Assembly (NCBI RefSeq): GCF_016757735.1
Contig: NZ_CP068439.1
Location: forward strand, 1,736,001-1,800,000
DNA: 64,000 nt
Direction of reading: 5' to 3'
Source: Aequorivita iocasae
GTDB taxonomy: Bacteria; Bacteroidota; Bacteroidia; Flavobacteriales; Flavobacteriaceae
Made by a program: the position numbers and the translations under genes. Of this stretch, positions 44,265 to 53,667 are shown piece after piece (position 1 is the first letter of the stretch; the number at the start of each line of letters is the position of its first letter). Below the pieces are notes generated by a model, which did not search any database, was not told where the DNA came from, and saw only the letters and a list, made by a program, of their open reading frames with translations.

Positions 44265-44375
44265 AAATGAAAATAAAATACAATATTTAGATAGAAAGTT
44301 GATGAGTTTATAGGTTTAAAAAGTTTAAAATTGGAGCCATTAAAAGTATCTCTATTCCCTTTGGGAGCAGGTGCT

Positions 44376-44837
44376 TTACCCTACCGAAATATCGTTTGAT
44401 AATTCATTTTTATCATCCTTTTGATAAGGGAAATGTTTTTTCAATTGTTCGCCAGCTTTTAAGATACCTTCTACCAAACCTTGTTTCATATCGCCATTTT
44501 TAAAATGATTGATAATGATGTCTTTAGTGCTTTCCCAAAAATTCTGGCCCACAATGTCGTTTATGCCTTTGTCGCCCATAATTACAAGCGTTCTATCCTG
44601 TACAGCAACATATATAAGCACGCCATTGCCTTCCTTGGTGTTGTCCATATTCAGCATATCAAATACTTCCGCGGCACGGTCAAAGGCGTCAATGTGCTCG
44701 TTTGGCTCTTCAGCAGAGGTGGAAGTGGGTTCCAAATGTACCCGTATTTCGCCCGAGGTGTTTTTTTCGGCAATGCGAATGGCTTCAATTATTGCGGCTT
44801 CTTCTTCAGAAGTAAGAAAATCTTCAACTTTAGACAT
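44376..44837 (-). CDS. TPM-domain protein
   Basis: A 153-residue cytosolic or periplasmic-face TPM-domain protein without signal peptide: FLTSEEEAAIIEAIRIAEKN, TSGEIRVHLEP, GNGVLIYVAVQDRTLVIMGD and VGQNFWESTKD. It is the short partner of the Gly-rich TPM protein; LemA plus one or two TPM genes is a frequent arrangement. Its ATG shares one base with the LemA stop (TAATG), implying translational coupling. Confidence 0.87.
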   Translation of the reverse strand: MSKVEDFLTSEEEAAIIEAIRIAEKNTSGEIRVHLEPTSTSAEEPNEHIDAFDRAAEVFDMLNMDNTKEGNGVLIYVAVQDRTLVIMGDKGINDIVGQNFWESTKDIIINHFKNGDMKQGLVEGILKAGEQLKKHFPYQKDDKNELSNDISVG

Positions 44838-45448
44838 TACTCTTTATCATTTCCTAAGTCATCAAAATTCACTTTTGGCGCATTTTCGCTGCCGGCATCA
44901 GCTTTGAAGTATGCTTTTTCGTGGAAGCCCAACATACCTGCAAATATTTTTGTTGGGAATTGATTTATTTCAGTGTTGAACATTCGCGCATCTTCATTAA
45001 ACCTGTTTCGCTCCACGTTTATACGGTTTTCGGTGCGTTCCAGTTCGTTTATCAATTCCTTAAAGTTTTCATTCGCTTTTAAATCAGGATACCTTTCAAA
45101 AACAGCTAACAATCTTGAAAGTGCAGAGGTTACACCTGCCTGTGCTTCTTGATATTGTGCCAGTTTTTCCGGGGTAATGTTTGAAGGATCGATGTTTATG
45201 GATGTAGCTTTACTTCTGGCTTCTGTAACGGCAACCAACGTTTCCTGTTCAAATTCGGCATAGCCTTTTGCTGTGCTTACAATATTTGGTATGAGGTCAG
45301 CGCGGCGTTGATAGGAGCTTTCCACATTTGCCCATTGTGCAGTGGCTTTTTCGTCCAAAACGACCAATTTGTTATTGAGACTGGCCAAATAGCCTCCAAT
45401 AATTAAAATTAGGCCTAAAATAATAATGATGGGTAACCATTTTTTCAT
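44837..45448 (-). CDS. LemA family protein
   Basis: A 203-residue protein with one N-terminal membrane helix (WLPIIIILGLILIIGGYL) and a helical LemA domain: NKLVVLDEKATAQWANVESS, YQRRADLIPNIVSTAKGYAEFE and RNRFNEDARMFNTEINQFP. Function is unknown; the protein is thought to expose its helical bundle outside the membrane. Cotranscribed with the two TPM genes downstream. Confidence 0.93.
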   Translation of the reverse strand: MKKWLPIIIILGLILIIGGYLASLNNKLVVLDEKATAQWANVESSYQRRADLIPNIVSTAKGYAEFEQETLVAVTEARSKATSINIDPSNITPEKLAQYQEAQAGVTSALSRLLAVFERYPDLKANENFKELINELERTENRINVERNRFNEDARMFNTEINQFPTKIFAGMLGFHEKAYFKADAGSENAPKVNFDDLGNDKE

Positions 45449-45461
45449 GATGATGGTGAAT

Positions 45462-45791
45462 TTAGAGTTGTTCTTTGATTTTTAAAAGTTCTGCTTTTAC
45501 CGATTCCAGTTTTCGAATAATCTCAAACTGGTCCAGTGTTTTTTGTTTGTTTTCCTTTAAATGTATTTTAGCGCCTTCCAACGTAAAACCGCGTTCTTTT
45601 ACTAAATGATAAATAAGCTCTAGGTTTTTTATGTCTTGGGGGGTAAACTTTCGGTTGCCCTTGGCATTTTTTTTTGGTTTTAGCACATCAAATTCCTTCT
45701 CCCAAAAACGTATAAGCGATGTATTCACTCCGAAAGCATCGGCTACTTCGCCAATATTGTAATATAATCTTTCGGGTAGGTCTATGTGCAT
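45462..45791 (-). CDS. MerR family transcriptional regulator
   Basis: A 109-residue regulator with the MerR winged-helix domain: YYNIGEVADAFGVNTSLIRF, WEKEFDVLKPKKNAKGNRKF and a following helical region to QL. There is no sensor domain beyond a short coiled coil, typical of the small flavobacterial members found beside the M23 peptidase gene. Target unknown. Heptad-like ATGAGTT words lie between its start and the M23 gene. Confidence 0.9.
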   Translation of the reverse strand: MHIDLPERLYYNIGEVADAFGVNTSLIRFWEKEFDVLKPKKNAKGNRKFTPQDIKNLELIYHLVKERGFTLEGAKIHLKENKQKTLDQFEIIRKLESVKAELLKIKEQL

Positions 45792-45796
45792 TAATT

Positions 45797-45844
45797 TTAG
45801 TTATGAGTTATGAGTTTTCTTTTCTTTGGAATTTAGAATTTTAG
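45797..45844. repeat. Short heptad tract between M23 peptidase and MerR genes
   Basis: TTAGTTATGAGTTATGAGTT and, after a short spacer, TTTGGAATTTAGAATTTTAG. Period-7 words, no clear inverted partner; ends in the stop codon of the M23 gene. Confidence 0.5.
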
Positions 45845-46818
45845 TCTAAAGATTGGTTTTCTTCTTGAGATTTTCTCAAAATTTCAGCAAATTCTTCCGA
45901 AGTCAAACTTCCATAGTAAAAATTAATCGGGTTAATGCGTTCGCCATCTTTAAATACTTCGTAATGACAATGAGGCGCCTCGCTTCTTCCAGTACTTCCT
46001 ACAAAACCTATAATGTCGCCGCGCTGTACCTTTTGTCCTGGACGAACATTGTATTTGTAAAGGTGCGCATAGAGACTTTCATACCCATATCCGTGATCTA
46101 TCACCACGTGGTTTCCATAGCCCGTGGCAGTATTGTCAGCACGTGTAACTTTGCCGTCTCCGGTGGCATATACGGGTGTTCCTCGCGGAGCGGTAAAATC
46201 CATTCCGTAATGAAACTTTCTCGCTTTTGTAAATGGATCTGTACGGTAACCGTAGCCAGAAGCCATTCGTGTAAGGTCTTCGTTTTTTACAGGCTGAATG
46301 GCAGGAATGGCGGCCAATAGTTTTTCCTTTTCTTCTGCAAGTCTTACTATTTCGTCTAATGATTTGGACTGTACAACAATCTGTTTCGTCAAAATATCCA
46401 AATTGCGGGTTGTGTTTATGATTAATTTTGAATTATTAAATCCTTCTAAATCCTTGTAACGGTTTATACCTCCAAAACCCGCTTTACGCTGCTCCTCCGG
46501 AATTGGATTTGATTCAAAATATACACGATACAGATTGTTGTCCCTATCCTCAACTTCAGCAAGTACTGCCTGTGCTTGCTCTATTTTTTTGTTTAAAAGT
46601 TCAAATTGAAGCTGCATATTGTTCAGCTCACGCTGTAGCGCCAACTCCTTGGGGGTTTGAACTGATGGTAGGTTTATATAGACTAAAAGCAGCAAAAAAC
46701 CACTTAGAAACATACCCAACAGACTCAGAACGAAAATCTTTAGTTTTCGGCCTTTTTTCTTTTCTATTTTTCGGTACGAAAGCGTTTCGCTATCGTAGTA
46801 ATATTTAACCTTAGACAT
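45841..46818 (-). CDS. M23 family metallopeptidase
   Basis: A 325-residue cell-wall-type endopeptidase: cytosolic N-terminus, membrane helix (about residues 27-48), coiled coil near residues 60-100, and a C-terminal LytM/M23 domain with FHYGMDFTAPRGTPVYA, YGNHVVIDHGYGY and APHCHYEVF (HxxxD and HxH zinc ligands). It likely trims peptidoglycan cross-links. Divergent from alaS; TATATTTG on the minus strand (46881-46888) may be its -7 box. Confidence 0.93.
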   Translation of the reverse strand: MSKVKYYYDSETLSYRKIEKKKGRKLKIFVLSLLGMFLSGFLLLLVYINLPSVQTPKELALQRELNNMQLQFELLNKKIEQAQAVLAEVEDRDNNLYRVYFESNPIPEEQRKAGFGGINRYKDLEGFNNSKLIINTTRNLDILTKQIVVQSKSLDEIVRLAEEKEKLLAAIPAIQPVKNEDLTRMASGYGYRTDPFTKARKFHYGMDFTAPRGTPVYATGDGKVTRADNTATGYGNHVVIDHGYGYESLYAHLYKYNVRPGQKVQRGDIIGFVGSTGRSEAPHCHYEVFKDGERINPINFYYGSLTSEEFAEILRKSQEENQSLD

Positions 46819-46833
46819 GCGTTAAAAAATTGC

Positions 46834-46841
46834 TATTTTTG
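46834..46841 (+). promoter_or_regulatory. -7 box of alaS promoter
   Basis: TATTTTTG fits TAnnTTTG on the plus strand, about 100 bases before the alaS start; no clear -33 is visible. A minus-strand TATATTTG at 46881-46888 faces the M23 gene. Confidence 0.42.
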
Positions 46842-46941
46842 CGCGTTGCTTATTCGCGCGAAGTAAAGGTAACGTTTTTACAAATATAGAAATTGTTTGC
46901 CACTGCGCCCAACCCTTAATTTTAGCATAATTTTATAAGAA

Positions 46942-49554
46942 ATGAACTCGAAGGAAACCCGTTCCAAATTTTTAGAATTTTTCAAGTCCAAACAGCACCT
47001 CATTGTTCCATCTGCGCCAATGGTTGTAAAAAACGATCCAACGCTGATGTTTACCAATAGCGGGATGGCTCCGTTCAAGGAATATTTCCTTGGAAACGGA
47101 AAACCAAAAAGCAACCGCATTGCCGATACACAGAAATGTCTGCGCGTAAGCGGTAAGCACAACGATTTGGAAGAGGTGGGAATGGATACCTACCACCACA
47201 CAATGTTTGAAATGCTGGGCAACTGGAGTTTTGGCGATTATTTTAAAAAAGAAGCTATCGAATGGGCGTGGGAGCTTTTGACCGAAGTTTATAAAATTGA
47301 TAAGGAAATTCTATACGTGACCATTTTTGAAGGCGATGAAAGTGAAGGTTTGGAGCGCGATACCGAAGCCTACAATTTTTGGAAACAATTTGTTCCCGAA
47401 GACCGAATTTTAAACGGAAATAAGAAGGATAATTTTTGGGAAATGGGCGATCAAGGTCCGTGCGGTCCCTGTAGCGAAATACACGTGGATATTCGCTCTG
47501 CGGAAGAAAAAGCAAAAATTCCCGGAAAGGATTTGGTGAACAACGACCATCCACAAGTGGTTGAAATCTGGAACTTAGTTTTTATGCAATTCAACCGAAA
47601 AGCAAACGGCAGTCTTGAAAAATTGCCCGCACAGCACGTAGATACGGGTATGGGCTTTGAAAGGTTGTGTATGGTGTTGCAGGGTAAACAAAGCAACTAT
47701 GACACCGATGTTTTTATGCCACTGATTCGCGAAATAGAAACAATTACAGATTCTAAATACGGAAAAAACGAAAAGAAAGACATCGCAACCCGTGTTATTG
47801 CAGACCACGTTCGCGCGGTTGCATTTTCAATTGCAGATGGACAACTTCCGAGCAATACGGGAGCGGGTTACGTGATCCGAAGAATTTTAAGAAGGGCAAT
47901 CCGCTACGGATTTACGTTTTTGGACAAAAAAGAACCTTTCATTTATAAATTGATTGACACATTAAGCGCGCAAATGGGCGATGCTTTCCCAGAATTGATT
48001 AATGAAAAGAACCTGATCACAAACGTAATTCGTGAAGAAGAACAATCGTTTTTGCGTACCCTTGATCAAGGTTTGGTTTTGCTTGAAAATGTTATTGAAA
48101 CTGCTGATTCAAAGGAAATTTCAGGCAAAAAAGCATTTGAACTTTACGATACTTTCGGTTTTCCGATAGATTTAACGGCCTTGATTCTTCGCGAACGCGG
48201 TTATTCACTAAACGAAAAAGAATTTGACGCTGAACTTCAGCAACAAAAAGATCGTTCCCGCGCCGCAACAAAAGTGGAAACTGGTGATTGGGTAGTTTTG
48301 GAGAAAGATGACGTGGAGGAATTTGTGGGCTACGATACCTTGGAAACACAGGTGCGGATTACAAAATATCGCAAAGTGGAAAGTAAAAAGGAAGGCGAAA
48401 TGTACCAATTGGTTTTCAACCTAACGCCTTTTTATCCCGAAGGTGGAGGCCAAGTGGGCGATAAAGGGTATTTGGAAGCTGCCGATGGTGGGGTAACTTA
48501 TATTTTGGATACCAAAAAAGAGAACAATTTAATAATCCATTTCACAAAAACACTTCCGCGAAATGTTGAAACTACTTTTAAAGCGGTGGTTGATGAAAAA
48601 CAACGAAACCGAACTGCATCAAACCACACCGCAACGCACTTGCTGCACCAAGGATTGCGAAATATTCTTGGCGAGCACGTTGCGCAAAAGGGAAGTATGG
48701 TCCACAGCCGGAATCTGCGTTTTGATTTTTCGCATTTTGCAAAAGTTAGCGATGAGGAATTGAAACAGGTTGAAGATTTTGTAAATGCAAGAATCCGCGA
48801 GGGAATTGCGTTGGAAGAAAGACGAAATATCCCGTACCAACAAGCTATTGACGAAGGTGCCATAGCACTTTTCGGTGAAAAATATGGCGATAGTGTGCGT
48901 GCAATAAAATTTGGAAAGTCGATGGAACTTTGCGGAGGTACACACGTGCCGAATACAAATGATATTTGGCATTTTATAATTACTTCCGAAGGGGCGGTTG
49001 CATCTGGAATTAGAAGGATTGAAGCAATTACTGGCGATGCTGCAAAACAATATTTTATTGATAGGAGTGAATCATTCGCATTGCTTCAAAAAGCGTTGAA
49101 CAATGCACAAGATCCTGTGAAAGCTGTGGAAAGTTTACAGGAAGAAAATAGCAATTTGCAAAAACAAATTCAGCAATTGTTAAAGGATAAAGCGAAGAAT
49201 CTAAAAGGCGAATTAAAAGCTGAAATTGCGCAAATAAACGGTGTGAATTTCCTTGCAAAAAAAATTGATTTGGATGCTGGCGGAATGAAGGATTTGGCTT
49301 TTGAAATGGGCGGCGAAACTGAAAATCTGTTTTTGGTTTTTGGTGCCGAACACGACGGAAAAGCGTTGTTGGCTTGCTATATTTCAAAGGAATTGGCTAC
49401 TGGAAAAAAGCTGGATGCCGGAAAAATCGTCCGCGAACTTGGGAAATGTATCCAAGGCGGCGGAGGCGGACAACCCTTCTTTGCCACGGCTGGCGGAAAA
49501 AATCCTGCAGGGATTGAAGAAGCTCTGGAAAAAGCAAAGGATTTTTTGAAATAA
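46942..49554 (+). CDS. alaS: Alanyl-tRNA synthetase
   Basis: Charges tRNA-Ala. The 870 residues show the class II catalytic domain ([28 protein letters not shown]), the editing domain with [16 protein letters not shown] and CGGTHVPNT zinc motifs, and a C-terminal oligomerisation/DHHA1 region with [13 protein letters not shown]. Normal length. The next gene starts 1 base after the stop. Confidence 0.98.
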   Translation: MNSKETRSKFLEFFKSKQHLIVPSAPMVVKNDPTLMFTNSGMAPFKEYFLGNGKPKSNRIADTQKCLRVSGKHNDLEEVGMDTYHHTMFEMLGNWSFGDYFKKEAIEWAWELLTEVYKIDKEILYVTIFEGDESEGLERDTEAYNFWKQFVPEDRILNGNKKDNFWEMGDQGPCGPCSEIHVDIRSAEEKAKIPGKDLVNNDHPQVVEIWNLVFMQFNRKANGSLEKLPAQHVDTGMGFERLCMVLQGKQSNYDTDVFMPLIREIETITDSKYGKNEKKDIATRVIADHVRAVAFSIADGQLPSNTGAGYVIRRILRRAIRYGFTFLDKKEPFIYKLIDTLSAQMGDAFPELINEKNLITNVIREEEQSFLRTLDQGLVLLENVIETADSKEISGKKAFELYDTFGFPIDLTALILRERGYSLNEKEFDAELQQQKDRSRAATKVETGDWVVLEKDDVEEFVGYDTLETQVRITKYRKVESKKEGEMYQLVFNLTPFYPEGGGQVGDKGYLEAADGGVTYILDTKKENNLIIHFTKTLPRNVETTFKAVVDEKQRNRTASNHTATHLLHQGLRNILGEHVAQKGSMVHSRNLRFDFSHFAKVSDEELKQVEDFVNARIREGIALEERRNIPYQQAIDEGAIALFGEKYGDSVRAIKFGKSMELCGGTHVPNTNDIWHFIITSEGAVASGIRRIEAITGDAAKQYFIDRSESFALLQKALNNAQDPVKAVESLQEENSNLQKQIQQLLKDKAKNLKGELKAEIAQINGVNFLAKKIDLDAGGMKDLAFEMGGETENLFLVFGAEHDGKALLACYISKELATGKKLDAGKIVRELGKCIQGGGGGQPFFATAGGKNPAGIEEALEKAKDFLK

Positions 49555-49555
49555 T

Positions 49556-50518
49556 TTGAAATTACAAACCGAAATACCATTAAAACCCGAAGAAAATCAA
49601 ATAGATTATTCATCGAAGATTCTTTTATTGGGAAGTTGTTTTTCGGAAAATATTGGAGGGAAGTTTGATTATTACAAATTCCAAAATCTGCAGAATCCTT
49701 TTGGAGTAATCTTCAATCCTGTTTCCAATGAAAAATTCATTGTTCGCGCAATTGATAACGTTTCTTTTTCCGAAGAGGATATTTTTCAGCACAACGAAGT
49801 TTGGAAATGTTTTGAAAGCCATTCCGAGCTTTCCGCTTTGGATAAAAACGAATTTTTAGAAAATCTTAATTCAGCGCTACAAAAACTTCGCGAAGCACTT
49901 TTTTCTTCAACCCATATTATTTTCACATTTGGAACTGCGTGGGTTTACAGGGAAATAGAAAGGAACGAAATAGTGGCCAATTGCCATAAACTTCCACAGA
50001 AAAATTTTACGAAAGAGTTACTTTCAATCGAGGAAATTTCAGAAAGTCTACAAAACATTTACAGTAAAATTTCAGAAATAAATCCGGAAGCAACGATAAT
50101 AAATACCGTTTCTCCAGTGCGTCATATTAAAGATGGTTTCGCGGAAAACTCCCTTAGTAAAGCACATTTACTTTCTGCAATCCACAACTTCAAAAATCAG
50201 CAATCAAAAACCAGCAATCAACATTCCCATTATTTTCCTTCTTTTGAAATTATGATGGACGAGCTGCGCGATTATCGTTTTTATGCCGAAGATATGCTTC
50301 ACCCAAACAAAACGGCCATAGAAATCATTTGGCAAAAATTTTCAAAGGTTTGGATTTCTTCAGAAACAGAAACGCTTCAAAAAGAAATTGCCTCCATTCA
50401 AAATGGTTTAAAACATAGACCTTTGAACCCGGAAAGCACTGAACATCTTCAATTTTCGGAAAAGCTGCAACAGAAAATTTCTTCAGTTAAGAAACAATTT
50501 CCGCACATAAACTTTTAA
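49556..50518 (+). CDS. GSCFA domain protein
   Basis: A 320-residue SGNH-hydrolase-like protein of the GSCFA family, named for the motif seen here as LLGSCFSENIGGKF near residue 22; HIIFTFGTAWVYRE and NTVSPVRHIKDGF follow. Enzymatic role unknown, perhaps an esterase or acyl transferase. Start is TTG 49556, one base after the alaS stop, with no ATG before the conserved region. Residues about 212-224 (NFKNQQSKTSNQ) are encoded by in-frame CAAAAAT/CAGCAAT heptads. Confidence 0.88.
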   Translation: MKLQTEIPLKPEENQIDYSSKILLLGSCFSENIGGKFDYYKFQNLQNPFGVIFNPVSNEKFIVRAIDNVSFSEEDIFQHNEVWKCFESHSELSALDKNEFLENLNSALQKLREALFSSTHIIFTFGTAWVYREIERNEIVANCHKLPQKNFTKELLSIEEISESLQNIYSKISEINPEATIINTVSPVRHIKDGFAENSLSKAHLLSAIHNFKNQQSKTSNQHSHYFPSFEIMMDELRDYRFYAEDMLHPNKTAIEIIWQKFSKVWISSETETLQKEIASIQNGLKHRPLNPESTEHLQFSEKLQQKISSVKKQFPHINF

Positions 50519-50524
50519 TTCTGG

Positions 50525-50552
50525 ATTCATAATTCCGCATTCATAATTGTAT
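50525..50552. repeat. Heptad tract before the lipoprotein gene
   Basis: Words ATTCATA, ATTCCGC, ATTCATA, ATTGTAT. Directly followed by the AATTGCCCTAT palindrome at 50554-50571. Confidence 0.55.
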
Positions 50553-50553
50553 A

Positions 50554-50571
50554 ATACGTCAATTGCCCTAT
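50554..50571. promoter_or_regulatory. GGCA-NN-TGCC operator copy 1 (weak)
   Basis: ATACGTCAATTGCCCTAT, a diverged match to the palindrome ATAAGGCA-NN-TGCCYTAT found at 51318, 51486 and 53591. It lies 82 bases before the surface lipoprotein gene. Confidence 0.5.
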
Positions 50572-50652
50572 TGTAAAAACTTTCGGTTTGGGTCAATTTT
50601 GCTTCAACAATAATCACGTATTCGCATAAAGCGGAATATTAAACCAAACATT

Positions 50653-51180
50653 ATGAAAACATTTAAAAAATCTATTTTAGTATTAATGGCAATTGTTGCC
50701 GTAAGTTTAACTTCTTGTAAAAAAGACGACGATGGCGGCGATGACCCACAAGGTGGTTCAGGGACTTTTACCGCAAAAGTTGATGGAAACAACTTTTCAG
50801 GAATGCAAGGAACAGTAGTTGCGAGAGTAACAAACTCTGGTGCTGGACAGGCGATTGCCATTAGTGGTGGAACTGAACAGTCTGAAAACCTACAAATTAT
50901 TCTCACAAGTTTTGACGGTGAGGGTAGCTACGATTTGAATTTTGTTAATATAGGCACCTATAGTTATTTGCCAGATCCAAGTAATCCAGATCCTAATACA
51001 GTAGTTGTTTATTCAACTGTTGGAACCGGACAAGGAAACAATGGTACGATAAACATTTCCAGTTACGACGGAAATACAATTAAGGGTACGTTTAATTTTA
51101 CTGGTTATAATTTGAACAACACCAGCGAGAGTGTTTCAGTAACCGATGGACAGTTTAATATTGAAGTGACCAATCAGTAA
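50653..51180 (+). CDS. Surface lipoprotein, DUF6252-like
   Basis: A 175-residue lipoprotein. The signal peptide ends with VSLTSC; the residues after the Cys (KKDDDGGDD) fit the Bacteroidota lipoprotein export signal, so it is probably surface-exposed. The rest is beta-rich (FTAKVDGNNFSGMQGTVVAR, NGTINISSYDGNTIKGTFNF), the pattern of DUF6252. Ligand or role unknown. A terminator follows at 51224. A relative of the palindrome linked to the downstream two-component genes lies upstream. Confidence 0.83.
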   Translation: MKTFKKSILVLMAIVAVSLTSCKKDDDGGDDPQGGSGTFTAKVDGNNFSGMQGTVVARVTNSGAGQAIAISGGTEQSENLQIILTSFDGEGSYDLNFVNIGTYSYLPDPSNPDPNTVVVYSTVGTGQGNNGTINISSYDGNTIKGTFNFTGYNLNNTSESVSVTDGQFNIEVTNQ

Positions 51181-51223
51181 TAAATTTTTGAAGGAAATCT
51201 CTATGTTGAGGTTTTTACGTGGG

Positions 51224-51261
51224 CCGGGGGCAGAACGCAAGTTTTTCCTCCGGTTTTTTTT
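51224..51261 (+). terminator. Terminator after the lipoprotein gene
   Basis: CCGGGGG at 51224-51230 pairs with CCTCCGG at 51247-51253 (one G-T pair) followed by eight T. It lies 44 bases after the stop. Confidence 0.75.
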
Positions 51262-51317
51262 ACAGGTTGAGAAATTTAATTATTTCCTAAAGTTTTATGG
51301 ACAATGTGCTTTCGGAA

Positions 51318-51335
51318 ATAAGGCAACTGCCTTAT
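51318..51335. promoter_or_regulatory. GGCA-NN-TGCC operator copy 2 (perfect palindrome)
   Basis: ATAAGGCA-AC-TGCCTTAT: two perfectly complementary 8-base arms. Copies at 51486-51503 and 53591-53608 share 7 of 8 pairs. Probable site of a dimeric regulator, likely the LuxR-type response regulator encoded at 53668. Confidence 0.62.
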
Positions 51336-51436
51336 TGCTTTTGCCTTTTAGTAAAGGCATCTTTGTATAAGAAGTTTAAAATGATCTACTAACCAGATTA
51401 TTTTCACGCTGAGGGCGAAGTGAGGAGCGCCTAAAG

Positions 51437-51475
51437 TAATAAAAACCCCATGTTCAACTATGGGGTTTATTATTT
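51437..51475. terminator. Terminator in the 51.2-51.55 kb gap
   Basis: AATAAAAACCCCAT / ATGGGGTTTATTATT hairpin with A and T flanks. The gap from 51180 to 51554 otherwise holds two operator-like palindromes and an earlier terminator; I see no gene in it. Confidence 0.82.
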
Positions 51476-51485
51476 TACAAAACAA

Positions 51486-51503
51486 ATAAGGCAGATGCCC
51501 TAT
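51486..51503. promoter_or_regulatory. GGCA-NN-TGCC operator copy 3
   Basis: ATAAGGCA-GA-TGCCCTAT, 7 of 8 base pairs. It lies 51 bases before the small membrane protein gene that leads the two-component unit. Confidence 0.62.
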
Positions 51504-51553
51504 GGGTAAAAACAAAAAAGAAATATATATTTAAGGTTTATAACCAGTTACTT

Positions 51554-51796
51554 ATGATGTTGCAGCTAATCTTCACAATAGTACTACTCTTCTCAATTTT
51601 GGGAATGCTGATTTGGGCGTATATGGAAAATAGGGCACTCGGCAGAGCCCATGCGCAAAGCATTTCTGAGTTGGAAAGTGCAATATCCATAAATTATGGG
51701 CAGGTAAACTTTAGAAAACAGCATCTCAACAACTATCAATTTATGCAGTACAATTTACACGAGGCTCTGGTGGTTCAATCTGAAATAAAATTATAG
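51554..51796 (+). CDS. Small membrane-anchored protein upstream of the sensor kinase
   Basis: An 80-residue protein with one N-terminal membrane helix (LQLIFTIVLLFSILGMLIWAY) and a short helical tail (SISELESAISINYGQVNFRK). No family recognised. It is separated from the histidine kinase gene by only 3 bases and lies just after a copy of the shared palindrome, so it is probably expressed with the kinase. It could be an accessory or sensing subunit, which is inference from position. Confidence 0.6.
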   Translation: MMLQLIFTIVLLFSILGMLIWAYMENRALGRAHAQSISELESAISINYGQVNFRKQHLNNYQFMQYNLHEALVVQSEIKL

Positions 51797-51799
51797 TTT

Positions 51800-53572
51800 A
51801 TGTTTAGGTTTTTACTGTTTCTTCCGGTGCTAATGAATTTCACCGCCACGTATTCACAGAGCAAGAAAACAATTGATTCCATAAATACACTTTATGTCCA
51901 AGGGCTCAATATTCCACAAGATTCCATTGTTGCACTTTTTCAACAAAACCTAAAAGATGCCGAGAAAATTTCCTATGAATTAGGAATGGCAGGCGCACAT
52001 TCACAACTGAGTTTGGTGTATGCCTACCAAGGAAAATATGAGGAAAGCACCAAAAGTTCCATTGAAGGGATAAAGATTTATGAAAAACTAAACCAACTGG
52101 ACCGAGTTGCTGATTATTATGCCGAAATGGGCTATAGCATGAAGTACCGTGATATGGAAAAGGCACTTTACTACATGCAAAAAGGAAAGGCCATTGCTGA
52201 AGCCAATAATTTTGAGAATGAACTAAAGGATATTTATAACAACTACGGCGTTTTGAAAGAAATAAATAAAGAGCTGGATAGCGCTCTTTTCTATTTTGAA
52301 AAAGGCTTACAAATAAAACTGAAGCTCAACGACACCATAGGCATACCCTATAGTTGGAGTAATTTGGCCGGCGTGTATGGCTTGCAGGAAAATTTTTCAA
52401 AATCGAGGGAATATTTCAGCAAATCCCTTCAGCAACGATTGCAATGGGCAGATTCATTGGGCATTGCTGAAAATTATACACAGTTGGGTGAAGTTTTTGT
52501 TGCAGAGCAAAAATGGCGCAACGCAATTCCGCTAGTACATAAATCTTTACCTATTTCAAAAAAGAAACAGTATCAAAATCTCACACAGTATAACTACAAG
52601 CTGCTTTCAGATATTTATAAAAAATTAAAAAATACAGATTCGGCTTTGTATTATTTTGAACAATATGCTGCGATAAAAGATAGTGTACACGGACTGAAGG
52701 TGCAGGAGCGAATCGCGGCCTTAAACGTGGAATTTGAAACAGAAAAAAAACAAAACGAAATACTGCAACAGCGTGCCCAGCTTGCCGAAAAGGATTTGGA
52801 GGTACGTCGTAAAAACACTTTTATTTTTGGGAGCCTCGGGCTGGCATTGATTCTTGGCCTGCTCGGCTATTTGCTTTACAATCAGCAAAAACTTAGAAAC
52901 CGTCAGCTTCAAAAAGAAGGTGAATTGAAAACCGCTTTGGCAAAAATTGAGACACAAAATAAACTGCAGGAGCAACGTTTACGAATATCCCGTGATCTTC
53001 ACGACAATATTGGCGCACAGCTTACTTTTATCATTTCCAGCATTGATAATTTAAAATTTGGCTTTACGGATATAAGTGAAAAATTAGGCAGCAAACTCAG
53101 TAATATCAGCAGTTTCACACAGCAAACTATTTATGAGCTGCGCGATACCATTTGGGCGATGAATAAGGAAAATATAACCTTTGAAGATCTTCAGGCTCGT
53201 ATCGCCAACTTTATAGAGCACGCAAAAAACGCCTCAGAAAAGACTGATTTTTCGTTTAATATAGAAGGAAATATTGATGAAGCACATGTTTTTTCTTCCG
53301 TAGTGGGAATGAATATTTACAGAATTATTCAAGAGGCTGTTAACAATGCCTTGAAATATGCTTCTGCAGATGAAATTGAAGTTAATATATCTGAAAAGGA
53401 GGCCAAATATAATATTGAAATTACTGATGATGGAATTGGGTTTGACCAGGATAATACTGAGCTCGGCAATGGATTAAATAATATGAAAAAACGTGCTAGG
53501 GAAGTTGGAGGCACGCTTCAAATTAAATCCTCAAAAAAGGGAACTTCAGTTTTGCTGAAGGTACCGAAATGA
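51800..53572 (+). CDS. TPR-containing sensor histidine kinase (HisKA_3 type)
   Basis: A 590-residue kinase: signal peptide, periplasmic tetratricopeptide repeats (about residues 40-290, for example ALYYMQKGKAIAEANNFE and SALYYFEKGLQIKLKLNDT), a membrane helix near residues 339-357, a coiled coil, then a HisKA_3 phosphoacceptor domain with RISRDLHDNIGAQL (His401) and an ATPase domain with NNALKYASA and GNGLNNMKKRAREVGG. It would phosphorylate the response regulator 95 bases downstream. The signal is unknown. Confidence 0.94.
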   Translation: MFRFLLFLPVLMNFTATYSQSKKTIDSINTLYVQGLNIPQDSIVALFQQNLKDAEKISYELGMAGAHSQLSLVYAYQGKYEESTKSSIEGIKIYEKLNQLDRVADYYAEMGYSMKYRDMEKALYYMQKGKAIAEANNFENELKDIYNNYGVLKEINKELDSALFYFEKGLQIKLKLNDTIGIPYSWSNLAGVYGLQENFSKSREYFSKSLQQRLQWADSLGIAENYTQLGEVFVAEQKWRNAIPLVHKSLPISKKKQYQNLTQYNYKLLSDIYKKLKNTDSALYYFEQYAAIKDSVHGLKVQERIAALNVEFETEKKQNEILQQRAQLAEKDLEVRRKNTFIFGSLGLALILGLLGYLLYNQQKLRNRQLQKEGELKTALAKIETQNKLQEQRLRISRDLHDNIGAQLTFIISSIDNLKFGFTDISEKLGSKLSNISSFTQQTIYELRDTIWAMNKENITFEDLQARIANFIEHAKNASEKTDFSFNIEGNIDEAHVFSSVVGMNIYRIIQEAVNNALKYASADEIEVNISEKEAKYNIEITDDGIGFDQDNTELGNGLNNMKKRAREVGGTLQIKSSKKGTSVLLKVPK

Positions 53573-53590
53573 TTCAAAAAAAATAAACTA

Positions 53591-53608
53591 ATAAGGCAAT
53601 TGCCCTAT
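53591..53608. promoter_or_regulatory. GGCA-NN-TGCC operator copy 4, before the response regulator
   Basis: ATAAGGCA-AT-TGCCCTAT, with GGCAATTGCC forming a perfect core palindrome. It lies 60 bases before the response regulator start, which suggests autoregulation. Confidence 0.62.
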
Positions 53609-53667
53609 TTTTTTGATTATTCTTAAAAGGTATTTTTAGTATCTTTAAAACAACTAACCCGCAAAAG

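Noticed and set aside
51188-51370. A 60-codon open frame after the lipoprotein gene
   Set aside because: It runs through an intrinsic terminator and an operator-like palindrome, and has no family-like pattern.
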